Shown here piece by piece: positions 18,625 through 28,230 of a stretch of 64,000 nucleotides of DNA; within the stretch, counting starts at the first letter, position 1, and each line of letters starts with the position of its first letter. The DNA comes from an uncultured Gammaproteobacteria bacterium. Its GTDB lineage: Bacteria > Pseudomonadota > Gammaproteobacteria > UBA6429 > Thiohalophilaceae. Below the pieces are notes generated by a model that was not told where the DNA came from, ran no database searches, and was given only the letters and a program-made list of their open reading frames with translations. The stretch lies in contig CAJYAN010000004.1 in the NCBI GenBank assembly GCA_913064945.1, positions 221,608-285,607 on the forward strand, in the 5' to 3' direction. Both the position numbers and the translations under genes were made by a program.

Positions 18625-19227
18625 ATGACGACAGGCCAGATCAAAGTGTGGGATCCGCTGGTCAGAATTTTTCACTGGACGTTGGTGACAGCATTCTTCA
18701 TTGCCTATTTTACGGAAGATGACCTCATGTGGCTGCATGAACCCGCCGGGTATGTGGTCCTGGGTCTGGTGGTCTTTCGGGTCGTCTGGGGGTTTGTTGG
18801 GCCACGCTATGCGCGGTTTAGTGATTTTGTGCGCGGCCCGGCGGTTGTTGTGCAGTATTTAAAAACTTTTTTTAAGCGTGATGCACCACGTTTTATTGGA
18901 CACAACCCGGCTGGCGGCATGATGGTGGTGATCCTGCTGGTCATGCTGGCGTTAACGGCATTGACCGGAATCCAGGCAGATGAGGCGCGTGAGGGACAGC
19001 AGGCATCGAATGCGATCAAAGTGATTCCGTCGGCGCATGCGGATGACGACCACAAGGCGGGTGAACAAGGTGAACATGAGGATGAATTTTGGGAAGAGGC
19101 CCATGAAGTGACGGCCAACCTGACACTCATTTTGATTATTTTACATATCAGTGCGGTGTTCGCGCACATGATTATTCACGGTGAAAATCTGGTCCGCGCC
19201 ATGCTGATCGGTGAAAAAGAAGAGTAG
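18625..19227 (+). CDS. Cytochrome b561-type diheme membrane protein
   Basis: 200 residues with four hydrophobic helices and the layout of bacterial cytochrome b561 / Ni,Fe-hydrogenase b-type subunits. It opens with KVWDPLVRIFHW, a heme-ligand-bearing first helix, then HEPAGYVVLG, and ends with HISAVFAHMIIHGENLV. An unusual acidic/His-rich loop (about residues 130-155, with DDDHKAGEQGEHED) sits before the last helix. It transfers electrons across the inner membrane to or from soluble cytochromes. No hydrogenase or partner cytochrome lies nearby; the 3' neighbour rnt is convergent with no gap. Confidence 0.87.
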   Translation: MTTGQIKVWDPLVRIFHWTLVTAFFIAYFTEDDLMWLHEPAGYVVLGLVVFRVVWGFVGPRYARFSDFVRGPAVVVQYLKTFFKRDAPRFIGHNPAGGMMVVILLVMLALTALTGIQADEAREGQQASNAIKVIPSAHADDDHKAGEQGEHEDEFWEEAHEVTANLTLILIILHISAVFAHMIIHGENLVRAMLIGEKEE

Positions 19228-19863
19228 TTATTTAGCCTGACTAAAGCTGTCCCAGCTGTTCACAATTGTACAAAACAGTTCGGCGGTTCGCTCGGCATCA
19301 TAAATAGCGGAGTGGGCCTGCGATTCATCCCAGTCGATTCCTGCCGCCTGCGCGGCACGCGCCAGGACAGTCTGTCCATAGGCCAGGCCACCGAGGGTCG
19401 CGGTATCAAAACTGCTAAAGGCATGGAAGGGATTTTTTTTGATCTTGCAACGCTCTGCCGCCGCTTTGACGAAACCCAGATCAAAAAAGGCATTGTGGCC
19501 AATCAGTATCGCGCGCGTGCAACGACTGGCCGTGACCATTTTGCGAATGGGTTTGAAGATATGTTCCAGCGCTTCTTTTTCCGGTTTTGCCATCCGAAAG
19601 GGATGGAACGGGTCGATGCCGTTAAACTTTAGCGCTGCCGGGTCAAGTTTGGCCCCCTCGAAGGGTTGCACATGACAGGCAATCGTCTCCGCGGGGATCA
19701 ACAGGCCATCGGCCTGCATAATGATCGGCACCGCGGCAATTTCCAGCAGGGCGTGTTTGTTCGCATCGAAACCGGCGGTTTCGACATCGACGACAACGGG
19801 TAAAAAGCCGCGAAATCGACTGGCAATATTCCCGGCATCGGGCTCAGGTGTGACTGGATTCAT
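19228..19863 (-). CDS. rnt: Ribonuclease T
   Basis: 211-residue DEDDh exonuclease that trims the 3' ends of tRNA and other stable RNAs. Catalytic residues are visible as D26 and E28 in [10 protein letters not shown], the Asp in [10 protein letters not shown], and the His/Asp pair in [15 protein letters not shown]. These phrases, and the sequence [16 protein letters not shown], are specific to RNase T among DEDDh enzymes. It ends immediately against the cytochrome b561 gene on the other strand. Confidence 0.95.
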   Translation of the reverse strand: MNPVTPEPDAGNIASRFRGFLPVVVDVETAGFDANKHALLEIAAVPIIMQADGLLIPAETIACHVQPFEGAKLDPAALKFNGIDPFHPFRMAKPEKEALEHIFKPIRKMVTASRCTRAILIGHNAFFDLGFVKAAAERCKIKKNPFHAFSSFDTATLGGLAYGQTVLARAAQAAGIDWDESQAHSAIYDAERTAELFCTIVNSWDSFSQAK

Positions 19864-19954
19864 AAATACGGACTTAGTATGAAATTGATAAGCGAGCGCA
19901 AGCAGCTACAGTTAAACAGGATATTACACTAAAACGATAGTCAATATCCGAGGT

Positions 19955-20136
19955 ATCCTCACAAAATTGCGATCAAAACAGTGTGTTACTGAAATATCAA
20001 CTTGAACTCAATGAAAAAAGCCCTTCGTTGTGAAGGCGTGAAGTGCGTTATATTCTCGATATCGCCACGTCCATGCTGAAGAATAGTCATTTTTCAGCGT
20101 GGACAGTCACTAAATTTTTTGGGGATGACTCAGGGT
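19955..20136. repeat. MITE-like dispersed repeat, copy 1
   Basis: A roughly 180-bp element related to the reverse complement of 43404-43650. Shared blocks are CACAAAATTGCGATCAAAA at the left, ATATTCTCGA in the middle, GAATAGTCATT near the right and the end GGGGATGACTCAGGGTC. The ends are imperfect inverted repeats of the form (CCTGAGTCATCCCC)ACAAAATT. There is no open frame, so it looks like a non-autonomous element. Its right end lies just before the ATG of the TraB/GumN gene, so it may supply that gene's leader. Confidence 0.75.
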
Positions 20137-20140
20137 CAAT

Positions 20141-21010
20141 ATGCATTTTGTCAGACACATTCTCCCCCTCGGGCTGATCCTGCTATGCCTGATGGCATCA
20201 ATAAACGCCAGCGCGCAGCGCGGTGTCCTATGGCAGGTCGACAGTGGCCAACGTCGACCGAGTTTTGTTCTGGGGACGGTGCATTCCGATGACCCACGGA
20301 TCCTGAATTTGCCTGCACCGATCAAATCCAGATTCAACCAGGCCGGCAGCTTCAGCGCCGAGTTGAGTATGGATATGTCTAATCTCATACAGGCTCAGCA
20401 GTTGATGTTACTGCCCAATGGTCGACTACTATTAGATGTGATTGGTAACGCACGCTATCAGCAGTGTGTCCGCCTGATGGCCGAGCGGGGTATGCCGGAG
20501 AGACTGGTACAGCAAATGAAACCGTGGGCGATTGCTGCACAGTTAAGTCTGCCCAACTTAAAAACTGGTGTGTTCCTCGATATGATGCTTTATCAGGAGG
20601 CCAGTCGTGCGGGTAAACCTGTTTATGGCCTGGAGACCATCCAGGAACAAATCTATGTCTTTGATGGCATGAGTGAACAGCAACAGATTCGGTTTCTCGA
20701 TGATACCATCGTCCATGTGGGTGACATCCCGGAAATGATTCGTCGCATTATCCGCTTTTATCTGGCGAGGGACCTGAACGGGTTGAAGGAATATAGTGAT
20801 ACCGTCATGGCGCAGGGCGCAGCGGGACGAATGGCGGATTTTCAAAAACGTCTCGTTGTGGATCGCAACCGACGCATGGTGGAACGCATGCAGCCGCGTC
20901 TTATTGAAGGCAATGCCTTTATTGCTGTGGGTGCCCTGCATTTGCCGGGCGAACAGGGCATCCTACGTTTGTTGGAGAACCGAGGGTATCGAGTTAAGGC
21001 GATTTATTAA
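20141..21010 (+). CDS. TraB/GumN family periplasmic protein
   Basis: 289 residues with a signal peptide (about 1-25, ending ASA) and the TraB/GumN domain opening FVLGTVHSDDPRILNLP, with GAL-H (VGALHLPGEQG) near the end. These conserved His/Glu residues are thought to form a metal-dependent hydrolase site related to Tiki proteases; the bacterial function is unproven. The start codon is only 5 bp beyond the end of the MITE-like repeat, so the untranslated leader is largely repeat-derived. The gene stands alone. Confidence 0.85.
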   Translation: MHFVRHILPLGLILLCLMASINASAQRGVLWQVDSGQRRPSFVLGTVHSDDPRILNLPAPIKSRFNQAGSFSAELSMDMSNLIQAQQLMLLPNGRLLLDVIGNARYQQCVRLMAERGMPERLVQQMKPWAIAAQLSLPNLKTGVFLDMMLYQEASRAGKPVYGLETIQEQIYVFDGMSEQQQIRFLDDTIVHVGDIPEMIRRIIRFYLARDLNGLKEYSDTVMAQGAAGRMADFQKRLVVDRNRRMVERMQPRLIEGNAFIAVGALHLPGEQGILRLLENRGYRVKAIY

Positions 21011-21043
21011 TGCCGGGTAGTTCAGCGAATGGTCGATGATCGA

Positions 21044-23263
21044 TTAGTTCGACAGTGTATCCGCCAGCCAGGCCGTAATTTGTTCGGTAGATTGCGGTCT
21101 GGCCAGATAGTAACCCTGACCCCAGCGACAACCCCAGGAATTTAACAGGGCCAGTTGCTCTGCCGTTTCAATCCCTTCTGCAACGACTTCCAGGCCGAGA
21201 CCATGGGCCATGTTAATAATGGTTGAACAGATTTGTATGTCATCTTTATCGGTGGGAATATTTTTTACAAAGGAACGATCAATTTTCAGAATATCAATCG
21301 GTAACTGTTTTAAGTAACTCAGGCTGGAATAGCCTGTGCCAAAATCATCGATAGATAAGCCGACACCTTCACTTTTGAGTCGATTGAGAGTGGTGCTGAC
21401 GTTACTGGTAAGATTGAGAAACATGCGTTCGGTAATCTCGAGTTCGAGTTGTCGCGGGCTAAGCCCGGAATTTTGTAATGCTGATATAACACTGCGAAGA
21501 AGTTTATTGTGTTCGAATTGACGTGATGAGACATTGACAGCCAGTTTGAGCTGTCCGAATCCCTGAGTCTGCCATGCTTGAACCTGGGCACAGGCATGTT
21601 CCATGACCCATTCACCAATGGGAATAATTAACCCTGTTTCTTCGGCGGAGTGAATAAAGTCATCCGGCGCGATTAAACCCTGTTTCGGGTCCTGCCAGCG
21701 AATTAATGCCTCAACCCCAATCGGTACCTGCGAGCCGAGTTCAAAAATTGGCTGATAGTGTAGTAAAAATTCATCACGTTCGAGGGCGCGACGCAGCCGG
21801 GTTTCCAGGTTGAGGCGATTACGCACCCGGTTGGTAAGCTCGATATTATAAAACTGGTAGTTATTCCCTCCCTGTGCCTTGGCATGGTACATCGCGGCAT
21901 CGGCATCTTTTAACAGGCCATCACTACAGTTGTCATCGTCAGGGTATAGGGCAATGCCAATACTGACGGAGGTGTAGACTTCTATTGGACCGATATTGAT
22001 CGGTGTACTAAGACACGTCAACATACGGGTTGCGACTTCGTGGATACCGGAGAGGTTTTGGATATCCTGCAGGGTGGCGACGAACTCATCGCCACCAAAA
22101 CGGTTAATGCTGTCTTCATCACGCAGACAGGCCCGTAACCGCTGTGCAACCTGTAAAATGAGCTGGTCACCTGCGTCATGGCCAAGACTGTCATTAATGG
22201 TTTTGAACTGGTCGAGGTCAATGAACAGTACTGCCACTTTACTCCTGCGCCGTTGCGCGGTGGCAATCGCAACTTTCAGGCTATCCGCAAAGGATACCCG
22301 GTTGAGCAGGCCCGTGAGCAAGTCGTAGTACGCGAGACGGTCAAGCCGTTCCTGGGCCAGGCGGCGTTCATCTATTTCAATTTGTAGTTCCCGTGTGCGT
22401 AGTGCGACCTGACGGCGCAGGAAGAAGTTCAAACCGATCATCAGGAGTACGGTGCCCAACAGGCTGGCCGCCAGCCAGGGTAGCCAGCGGGGGAGCAGTG
22501 TACCATTTGATAGTCCCATCCAGTGGTGGATACTGGTGTAGTAAATGGAATTCTTGTCTGCCTTATAGTCACTGAGTGCCTGATCAATAATATTGAGTAG
22601 CCTGGCGTGCTTGCCCAGTGGCGTGGCATAGTGAATATTTATGGGATTGAAGATAATACCGGTTTCTATCAGGTGGTATTTATCCGCATTGAGTGCGCCG
22701 AAGATACGATTAGCAACCCCGGCATCCACGGCACCACTTTGTACCAGTTTCATGACCTCATTAAAATTATCGACTTCGACAAGTGTGGGTTCGATGTCAA
22801 ACTTCGCCGCCAGGTGACGAAAGGCCCTGTCATGAATATTATTATGCATGACAGCGACTTTTTTCTTGTCGAGATCCAGCAGTGAACCAATTCTGGAATT
22901 TGTTCTGGCGTAGATTAGCCCCCAATTGCTGATAATAGGGTTGCGCGTATAACGGTATATTCTGGCACGTTCGGTTGAGTAGGCGATTGCCGATAACAGG
23001 TCAATTTTGTTGTGTTTCAGGTTTTGGAGCTGTTCAGTAAAACTACCGGGTACAAACACCAACTGCCAGTCGTGCTGTCTGGCGATACTCTTTAGAATAT
23101 CAATCGTGATGCCAGCCCATTCACCGTTTTTTTGCTGCAGGACAACGGGCGGATTCTGCCATACACCTACCTTGATAATATGTGGTGACTTGTTCGTAGA
23201 ATCCCGCGCAGAAGCAATATTACAGGTAATAAGTAGTAGCAGTATGAGTACGAGGTTTTGCAT
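21044..23263 (-). CDS. Solute-binding sensor GGDEF/EAL protein
   Basis: 739 residues in order: signal peptide (1-19), periplasmic SBP_bac_3 domain (about 28-250), one transmembrane helix (about 262-283), a diguanylate cyclase domain with GGDEF at 390-394, and an EAL phosphodiesterase domain starting at E518-A519-L520. The inhibitory RxxD site is present at R381-D384, five residues before GGDEF. EAL catalytic phrases DDFGTGYSSL and EGIET are intact. Both enzymatic activities may therefore be functional, with turnover of cyclic-di-GMP tuned by a small ligand, perhaps an amino acid, in the periplasm. Monocistronic. Confidence 0.93.
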   Translation of the reverse strand: MQNLVLILLLLITCNIASARDSTNKSPHIIKVGVWQNPPVVLQQKNGEWAGITIDILKSIARQHDWQLVFVPGSFTEQLQNLKHNKIDLLSAIAYSTERARIYRYTRNPIISNWGLIYARTNSRIGSLLDLDKKKVAVMHNNIHDRAFRHLAAKFDIEPTLVEVDNFNEVMKLVQSGAVDAGVANRIFGALNADKYHLIETGIIFNPINIHYATPLGKHARLLNIIDQALSDYKADKNSIYYTSIHHWMGLSNGTLLPRWLPWLAASLLGTVLLMIGLNFFLRRQVALRTRELQIEIDERRLAQERLDRLAYYDLLTGLLNRVSFADSLKVAIATAQRRRSKVAVLFIDLDQFKTINDSLGHDAGDQLILQVAQRLRACLRDEDSINRFGGDEFVATLQDIQNLSGIHEVATRMLTCLSTPINIGPIEVYTSVSIGIALYPDDDNCSDGLLKDADAAMYHAKAQGGNNYQFYNIELTNRVRNRLNLETRLRRALERDEFLLHYQPIFELGSQVPIGVEALIRWQDPKQGLIAPDDFIHSAEETGLIIPIGEWVMEHACAQVQAWQTQGFGQLKLAVNVSSRQFEHNKLLRSVISALQNSGLSPRQLELEITERMFLNLTSNVSTTLNRLKSEGVGLSIDDFGTGYSSLSYLKQLPIDILKIDRSFVKNIPTDKDDIQICSTIINMAHGLGLEVVAEGIETAEQLALLNSWGCRWGQGYYLARPQSTEQITAWLADTLSN

Positions 23264-23438
23264 TGTTCTCTCTTGTCAGGATGACTCTATGCCTCGGCAT
23301 AAGACTCGGGAGACTTCCTTAGAAATTATATGAAATCGGTAATTCAGATGGATTTTACCAGATAAGGTATTCATTTAATGATATACGCCGCAATATATGA
23401 ACGGGACAGCTAAATTGTAACGTAGTTTTAAGCAGGCA

Positions 23439-24470
23439 TTAACCAAGCTGCCAGCGCATTGTCTGGTTTGCATTCAGGGGAATTAACTTTTCATCATTAA
23501 AATGATAATAATCAGGAATGGTCCAGGCCTGTTTTAATAATGTGATCTTGCTGGTGTTACGTGGCAGGCCATAAAAATCGGCACCATAGAAGCTGGCAAA
23601 GCCTTCGAGTTTGTCCAATGCCCCGGCCTGCTCAAATGCCTCGGCATAAAATTCAATGGCGGCGTGGGCACTATAGATGCCGGCACAGCCGCAGGCGTTT
23701 TCTTTATTCGCCTGTGAGTGTGGCGCGCTATCGGTGCCTAAGAAGAATTTTCGATTGCCACTAGACACCGCATCGAGCAAGGCTTGACGATGCTGTTCAC
23801 GTTTTAATACCGGCAGACAAAAATAATGCGGCCGTATGCCACCTTTAAAAATTTCATTGCGGTTATAGAGTAAGTGCTGAGGCGTAATCGTCGCGGCAAT
23901 ATGCTCTGGCGCTGCACCTATAAATTCGGCTGCCTGTCGTGTGGTTATGTGCTCCAGAACGATCTTGAGTGAGGGGAAGCGTTTTATCAGCGGTATAAGT
24001 ATCTTATCGATAAAGACGGCTTCACGATCAAAAACATCAACCTGACTATCAGTGACTTCGCCATGTAGCAGGAGGGGCATACCGAGCGTCTGCATTGCTT
24101 CCAGTACAGCATAGGTCTTGCTTAGGTCAGTGACACCTGAGTCCGAATTGGTGGTGGCCCCGGCGGGATAATACTTCACGGCATGAATAGCCGTACTGTC
24201 CTTTGCCTTTTGTATTTCCTGCGGGTCAGTATTATCCGTTAGATATAAGGTCATTAAGGCTTGAAAATTTCTGTTCTCAGGCGTTACTGCCTGAATGCGC
24301 TGGCGATAGGCGAGAGCCTGTGTCGTGGTCGTTACTGGCGGCTTTAGATTAGGCATGATAATCGCGCGACCAAAACAGCGCGCGCTGTGTGGTACGACAG
24401 TTTTCAGAACCTCTGCATCGCGCACATGCAGATGCCAGTCATCGGGCTGTGTAATGGTGAGTTTGTCCAA
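23439..24470 (-). CDS. pyrC: Dihydroorotase
   Basis: 343-residue type II dihydroorotase, which cyclises carbamoyl aspartate to dihydroorotate in pyrimidine synthesis. Zinc ligands H13 and H15 lie in DDWHLHVRD, the carbamylated lysine is K99 in HAVKYYPAGATTNS, and later metal and substrate sites are in LEHITT and GTDSAPH. Length and motifs match E. coli PyrC. No other pyrimidine gene is near. Confidence 0.97.
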   Translation of the reverse strand: MDKLTITQPDDWHLHVRDAEVLKTVVPHSARCFGRAIIMPNLKPPVTTTTQALAYRQRIQAVTPENRNFQALMTLYLTDNTDPQEIQKAKDSTAIHAVKYYPAGATTNSDSGVTDLSKTYAVLEAMQTLGMPLLLHGEVTDSQVDVFDREAVFIDKILIPLIKRFPSLKIVLEHITTRQAAEFIGAAPEHIAATITPQHLLYNRNEIFKGGIRPHYFCLPVLKREQHRQALLDAVSSGNRKFFLGTDSAPHSQANKENACGCAGIYSAHAAIEFYAEAFEQAGALDKLEGFASFYGADFYGLPRNTSKITLLKQAWTIPDYYHFNDEKLIPLNANQTMRWQLG

Positions 24471-24531
24471 GATGAATCCCAGTAAGATTTTTGTTTATTG
24501 TAGCGATATTATAGTCTGGCTGTCATGTGCC

Positions 24532-24909
24532 TCATGAGAAAAGTACAGATTTATTAATGGCAATGACCACGATCCAGGCGAAGGTCATAATCGCGAGTAT
24601 AAAAAACACAATGCGGCTACGACGTTGTCTGGCAAAGCGCAGTGCCATGAGTCCAAAACCGATATAAAGAAAAAGCAGTATAATCTTGGCCGCCAGCCAG
24701 GGATGTTGCAGTGGATTATAGCCAGCCAGTATGGCCAGCGTGATGGCCGAGAGCAATAACAAGCTGTCATTAATATGTGGTATGACCTTCAGCCAGCGTC
24801 GTTGCAGCAAGCTGGACTGACGTAGCATTAGTAGGCCGCGCGCAATAAAGCCGCTGATGGAGATCGCGGCAAATGTAATGTGTAGGAGCTTAATAACAGT
24901 ATAGTTCAT
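24532..24909 (-). CDS. SirB2-family membrane protein
   Basis: 125 residues with four predicted membrane helices. The pattern LLHITFAAISISGFIARG at the N-terminus, the short basic loop and LAAKIILLFLYIGFG match the SirB family, originally noted as an upregulator of Salmonella invasion genes. Biochemical role is unknown. It sits 61 bp upstream of pyrC on the same strand and could be co-transcribed. Confidence 0.85.
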   Translation of the reverse strand: MNYTVIKLLHITFAAISISGFIARGLLMLRQSSLLQRRWLKVIPHINDSLLLLSAITLAILAGYNPLQHPWLAAKIILLFLYIGFGLMALRFARQRRSRIVFFILAIMTFAWIVVIAINKSVLFS

Positions 24910-24967
24910 AAAGATTATAACTCTGCTAGTGATAGGCGTTTAGTGTTTACTATTGGATGCTCTGCGT

Positions 24968-27316
24968 TCACGGGTTTTCAGCAAGGTGCTGCTCAAGAGT
25001 CTGTCGGATGAGACTAAGGTCAAATGGCTTGGTAATATACGCCACAAAACCTGCTGTTAGACCTTGTTCGATATTGTGAGACATCGCATTGGCACTTACC
25101 GCAACTACCGGGATTTTCCGCGTCGCTGGATTTTTCCGCAGATGTTGCAGTGCCTCATAACCATCCATCCCCGGCAGGGAAATATCAAGGAAGATCAGGT
25201 CGGGTTGTTGATCGATGGCAATCTGCAGTCCTTGCTCCGCGGTGGTGGCCTCTAACATCTTTAGGTGGGGTAGGGCATCGACTAGTTTGTGGATTAATTT
25301 TAAATTGGCCGGGTTATCTTCGATGTAGAGTAAGCACTTCTGCATCCTGCCGGTCGTCAATGTGTCAGCTGGCAAGAGTGTCTCTGTATTCGATGTTAAG
25401 GCGGTAGCGGTATTTGTTGCCGGTAGAATTATCCAGAAAGTGCTGCCTTTGCCTGGTTGACTATCGACGCCAACCTGCCCTTGCATGGCTTCCACCAGGA
25501 GTTTGCTGAGGACCAGGCCGATGCCGGTGCCTTCGGTAATATCACGGGTTTGTTCGAGGCGTTCAAATGGCTGGAAAAGGTGTGACAGGTCCTCAGGGGG
25601 AATACCGATACCCGTGTCGGTTACCGAGATACGAACTGTCTGATGGGCATGATGTCTTGCCTCGACGCTGACGCATCCACCGTGCTTGTTGAAGTTGATC
25701 GCATTAGAAAGGAGGTTGAGCATAACCTGATTTAGTCGCAGGGGATCTGCCAGGGCGATACAATTCGGGTCTATGCTGGCTTGCAGCTCGATGTCTTGTT
25801 GCTTTGCCAATGGCGTCAACAGTGTCAGGCATTCATTCATCAGGGGGGCAATTGCTACGGCCTCACTGTTTATCTCGATATGACCGCTCTCCACCCGCGA
25901 CAGGTCGAGGATCTCGTTGATGAGTTCAAGCAGGTGTTCGCCTGCGCGAAGGATCTCCTCGACAAAATCCTTCTGTTCCACAGACAGTGATGGTGTTTTT
26001 TGCATTTCCAATAGTTGTGCAAATCCGAGAATGGCGTTCATCGGGGTTCGCAACTCATGGCTCATGCGCGAAAGAAAGCCCGACTTGGCCTGACTCGCGC
26101 GCTCGGCTTCCTCACGCGCCGTCAACAGCTCGGCTGTTCGCTCAGCGACGCGCTGTTCGAGTGCTTCATTAAGATGTTGTAATTGATATTCGGCAGCCTT
26201 AAGCGTCGATATATCGGTAATGGTGCCAACGACTCTGATGGGTTTGCCATCAGCATTACGTTCAATTGTCCGACCGCGCCCTAATACCCATAACCAATCG
26301 CCTTGTTTGCGTTTTAAACGGTGCTCAATCTTAAATGCGGGCGAACTCCCATATAGATGATCGTCGAGTTGTTCCAGCACAGATCCCCGATCGGCCGGGT
26401 GGATACGTGAGTGCCACGATTCAAACACCGGGGCAATCTCATCGGGTTCATAATCTAGCATTTTTGCCCAGCCGGAACTGTAGTGTATTCTTTCATCCTT
26501 AACTGACCAGTCCCAGACACCATCGTTGGTCGCCTCCATCGCCATGCTCAGGCGTTCTTCACTTTCAATCAGGGATAGATTTTTTTTCCGCATTTCATCA
26601 TAGGCATCACGCAACTTGTGACGCATATCGTTAAACGCCTGGGTTAGGTAATCCAGTGCATCCGGACGCCAGTGACCTGTTGCAGGGCGATCCAGCTGCA
26701 GGTCTTCGCTATCAAGGTGTTGGGGGTCCAGGTTGCGGGCGTAGTTAGAGAGTTTGATAATGTGGCCCGTGACCAGGACCTGGAAGACCAGCATCATAAA
26801 CAATGCCACAAGCAGTGTTTTGATGGCACTATCGATGCTGACGGCAAAGAGTCGGTGCCACAACCGCTGCCAGACCTTATCCAGGCTGGCGACAACAAGC
26901 AATTTACCGATGGTGACCTGTTTGCCGCGGTAATTACGCGTCATAACGACCTGTTCAGATATCGTACGTGATGAAACTTGCTGACCAGCAGACCAGGAAA
27001 TTTTACCTTCAATCTGAATAGCGACGTACTCGATATCGCGCAGGTTTAGTAGACCGCGTATCTGGGATTCGATTTGTCCCGTATCATTGACCCAGATGCT
27101 TTCCGTTAAAGCAGGGAGGGTACTCTGACGGATAAAATCAATACTATTGTGAATGTCTCTGACATCATTCCGGTATTCCTGGTGAAGCTCAATATAGGTA
27201 ATGATAACTGTGATAAAGGTACTGAACAGGATCAGTGAAACGATCAGTCGTCGGGCAATACCGTTGCCATTAAACAACGCCTGACGGAATAGGTCACGAT
27301 AGGCTTGTAGCTTCAT
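24968..27316 (-). CDS. Hybrid sensor histidine kinase with PAS and receiver domains
   Basis: 782 residues: transmembrane helix (about 22-42), periplasmic domain (about 43-160), second helix (about 163-184), HAMP-like linker, PAS/PAC (about 250-375), coiled coil, HisKA with H420 in SRMSHELRTPMN, HATPase (N box NLLSNAINFN, G boxes DTGIGI and GTGIGL), and a C-terminal receiver domain with acidic pair E666-D667, acceptor D711 and K in YITKPF. Its start overlaps the stop of the upstream solute-binding gene by ATGA, implying that the two form one sensing unit. There is no separate response regulator nearby; output is unknown. Confidence 0.93.
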   Translation of the reverse strand: MKLQAYRDLFRQALFNGNGIARRLIVSLILFSTFITVIITYIELHQEYRNDVRDIHNSIDFIRQSTLPALTESIWVNDTGQIESQIRGLLNLRDIEYVAIQIEGKISWSAGQQVSSRTISEQVVMTRNYRGKQVTIGKLLVVASLDKVWQRLWHRLFAVSIDSAIKTLLVALFMMLVFQVLVTGHIIKLSNYARNLDPQHLDSEDLQLDRPATGHWRPDALDYLTQAFNDMRHKLRDAYDEMRKKNLSLIESEERLSMAMEATNDGVWDWSVKDERIHYSSGWAKMLDYEPDEIAPVFESWHSRIHPADRGSVLEQLDDHLYGSSPAFKIEHRLKRKQGDWLWVLGRGRTIERNADGKPIRVVGTITDISTLKAAEYQLQHLNEALEQRVAERTAELLTAREEAERASQAKSGFLSRMSHELRTPMNAILGFAQLLEMQKTPSLSVEQKDFVEEILRAGEHLLELINEILDLSRVESGHIEINSEAVAIAPLMNECLTLLTPLAKQQDIELQASIDPNCIALADPLRLNQVMLNLLSNAINFNKHGGCVSVEARHHAHQTVRISVTDTGIGIPPEDLSHLFQPFERLEQTRDITEGTGIGLVLSKLLVEAMQGQVGVDSQPGKGSTFWIILPATNTATALTSNTETLLPADTLTTGRMQKCLLYIEDNPANLKLIHKLVDALPHLKMLEATTAEQGLQIAIDQQPDLIFLDISLPGMDGYEALQHLRKNPATRKIPVVAVSANAMSHNIEQGLTAGFVAYITKPFDLSLIRQTLEQHLAENP

Positions 27317-28230
27317 TGAACGTCAAGTGGATGCAGAGTTTGGTCAACGATTCGCTGAAAACTACCATCCTTTTTCATGTCGAGCAGAGCCTGTGCCACC
27401 TTTGGTACCAGTGCGGCATGCCGTTTATTAAGGTAGATATACATATGGGCAATCTTGAAAGGCGGCTGTAAGGGCCTTGCCTTGACACGGCTCTGGTTTG
27501 CCGCCCACAGTCCCTGCCAGCGTTCTGCGAGGACAATTTCACTGCGGCCCTTTTGCAGTAGTTCAAACAGTTCCGCCAGGTTGCGGACCTTGGTGATTTC
27601 CCGCGCCTGCTTAATCCGCTGTTCGTAAAATTTCCAGCCGGTGACATAGGCGACGCTATAAGGTGCGAGTTCTGCAAGATTCTTTATCCGGATACCCTTA
27701 TTTAGCGTGAACGCGACAAACTCAAAATCCATGACCTTCTCAGGCACGCGGATTAGATTGGGGTACGTCTTTTCCAATCCGGCGACGCGCACCAGATCGC
27801 CGTCATCGAGACCGGAGTTGCTGTTGATCAAGCATCGTTCTGCGGGCAGAGTATCAATAGTAATGTGGACGCCAATTCGCTGAAAGGCTTCACGGGCAAT
27901 CAATGTCATGTAGCCGGGGTTATCAGGGGAAGCGATAATCGGGGGTGAAGAGGGCGTCACCAGATGGAGTTCCCGGGCGTGAGATTTCGGCATCGCCAGA
28001 GTAAAAAACACCATCAGCAGATAAGCAGGCCATATTTTGCCTGCCCTGACACTTTCCCCTGAGCGCGTCGGGCTATTTTTTTCAGGGCCACATAGACGAC
28101 GATTTGAATTTCGGGGGGATAGCTTCACTAACCTTAAATAAATCGCGGGGACATAACCCGTGAGCGGGTGGGCTGTCGAGATATTCGGCCTGGTAAAAAA
28201 ACGGAGTGGCATTTTAGAAACAGGCTTCAA
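27313..28230 (-). CDS. Periplasmic solute-binding protein (SBP_bac_3-like)
   Basis: The open frame of 305 residues begins with TTG overlapping the fumC stop; an ATG lies six codons later. The first 75 residues look unlike a signal peptide until RAGKIWPAYLLMVFFTLAMPKSHA, so the true start is unsettled. The rest is a family 3 solute-binding fold, with phrases such as AREAFQRIGVHITIDTLPAERC and LLQKGRSEIVLAE. It overlaps the hybrid kinase by ATGA, suggesting ligand binding feeds that kinase rather than an ABC transporter; no permease genes are present. The fumC overlap suggests read-through transcription. Confidence 0.75.
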   Translation of the reverse strand: MKPVSKMPLRFFTRPNISTAHPLTGYVPAIYLRLVKLSPRNSNRRLCGPEKNSPTRSGESVRAGKIWPAYLLMVFFTLAMPKSHARELHLVTPSSPPIIASPDNPGYMTLIAREAFQRIGVHITIDTLPAERCLINSNSGLDDGDLVRVAGLEKTYPNLIRVPEKVMDFEFVAFTLNKGIRIKNLAELAPYSVAYVTGWKFYEQRIKQAREITKVRNLAELFELLQKGRSEIVLAERWQGLWAANQSRVKARPLQPPFKIAHMYIYLNKRHAALVPKVAQALLDMKKDGSFQRIVDQTLHPLDVQ

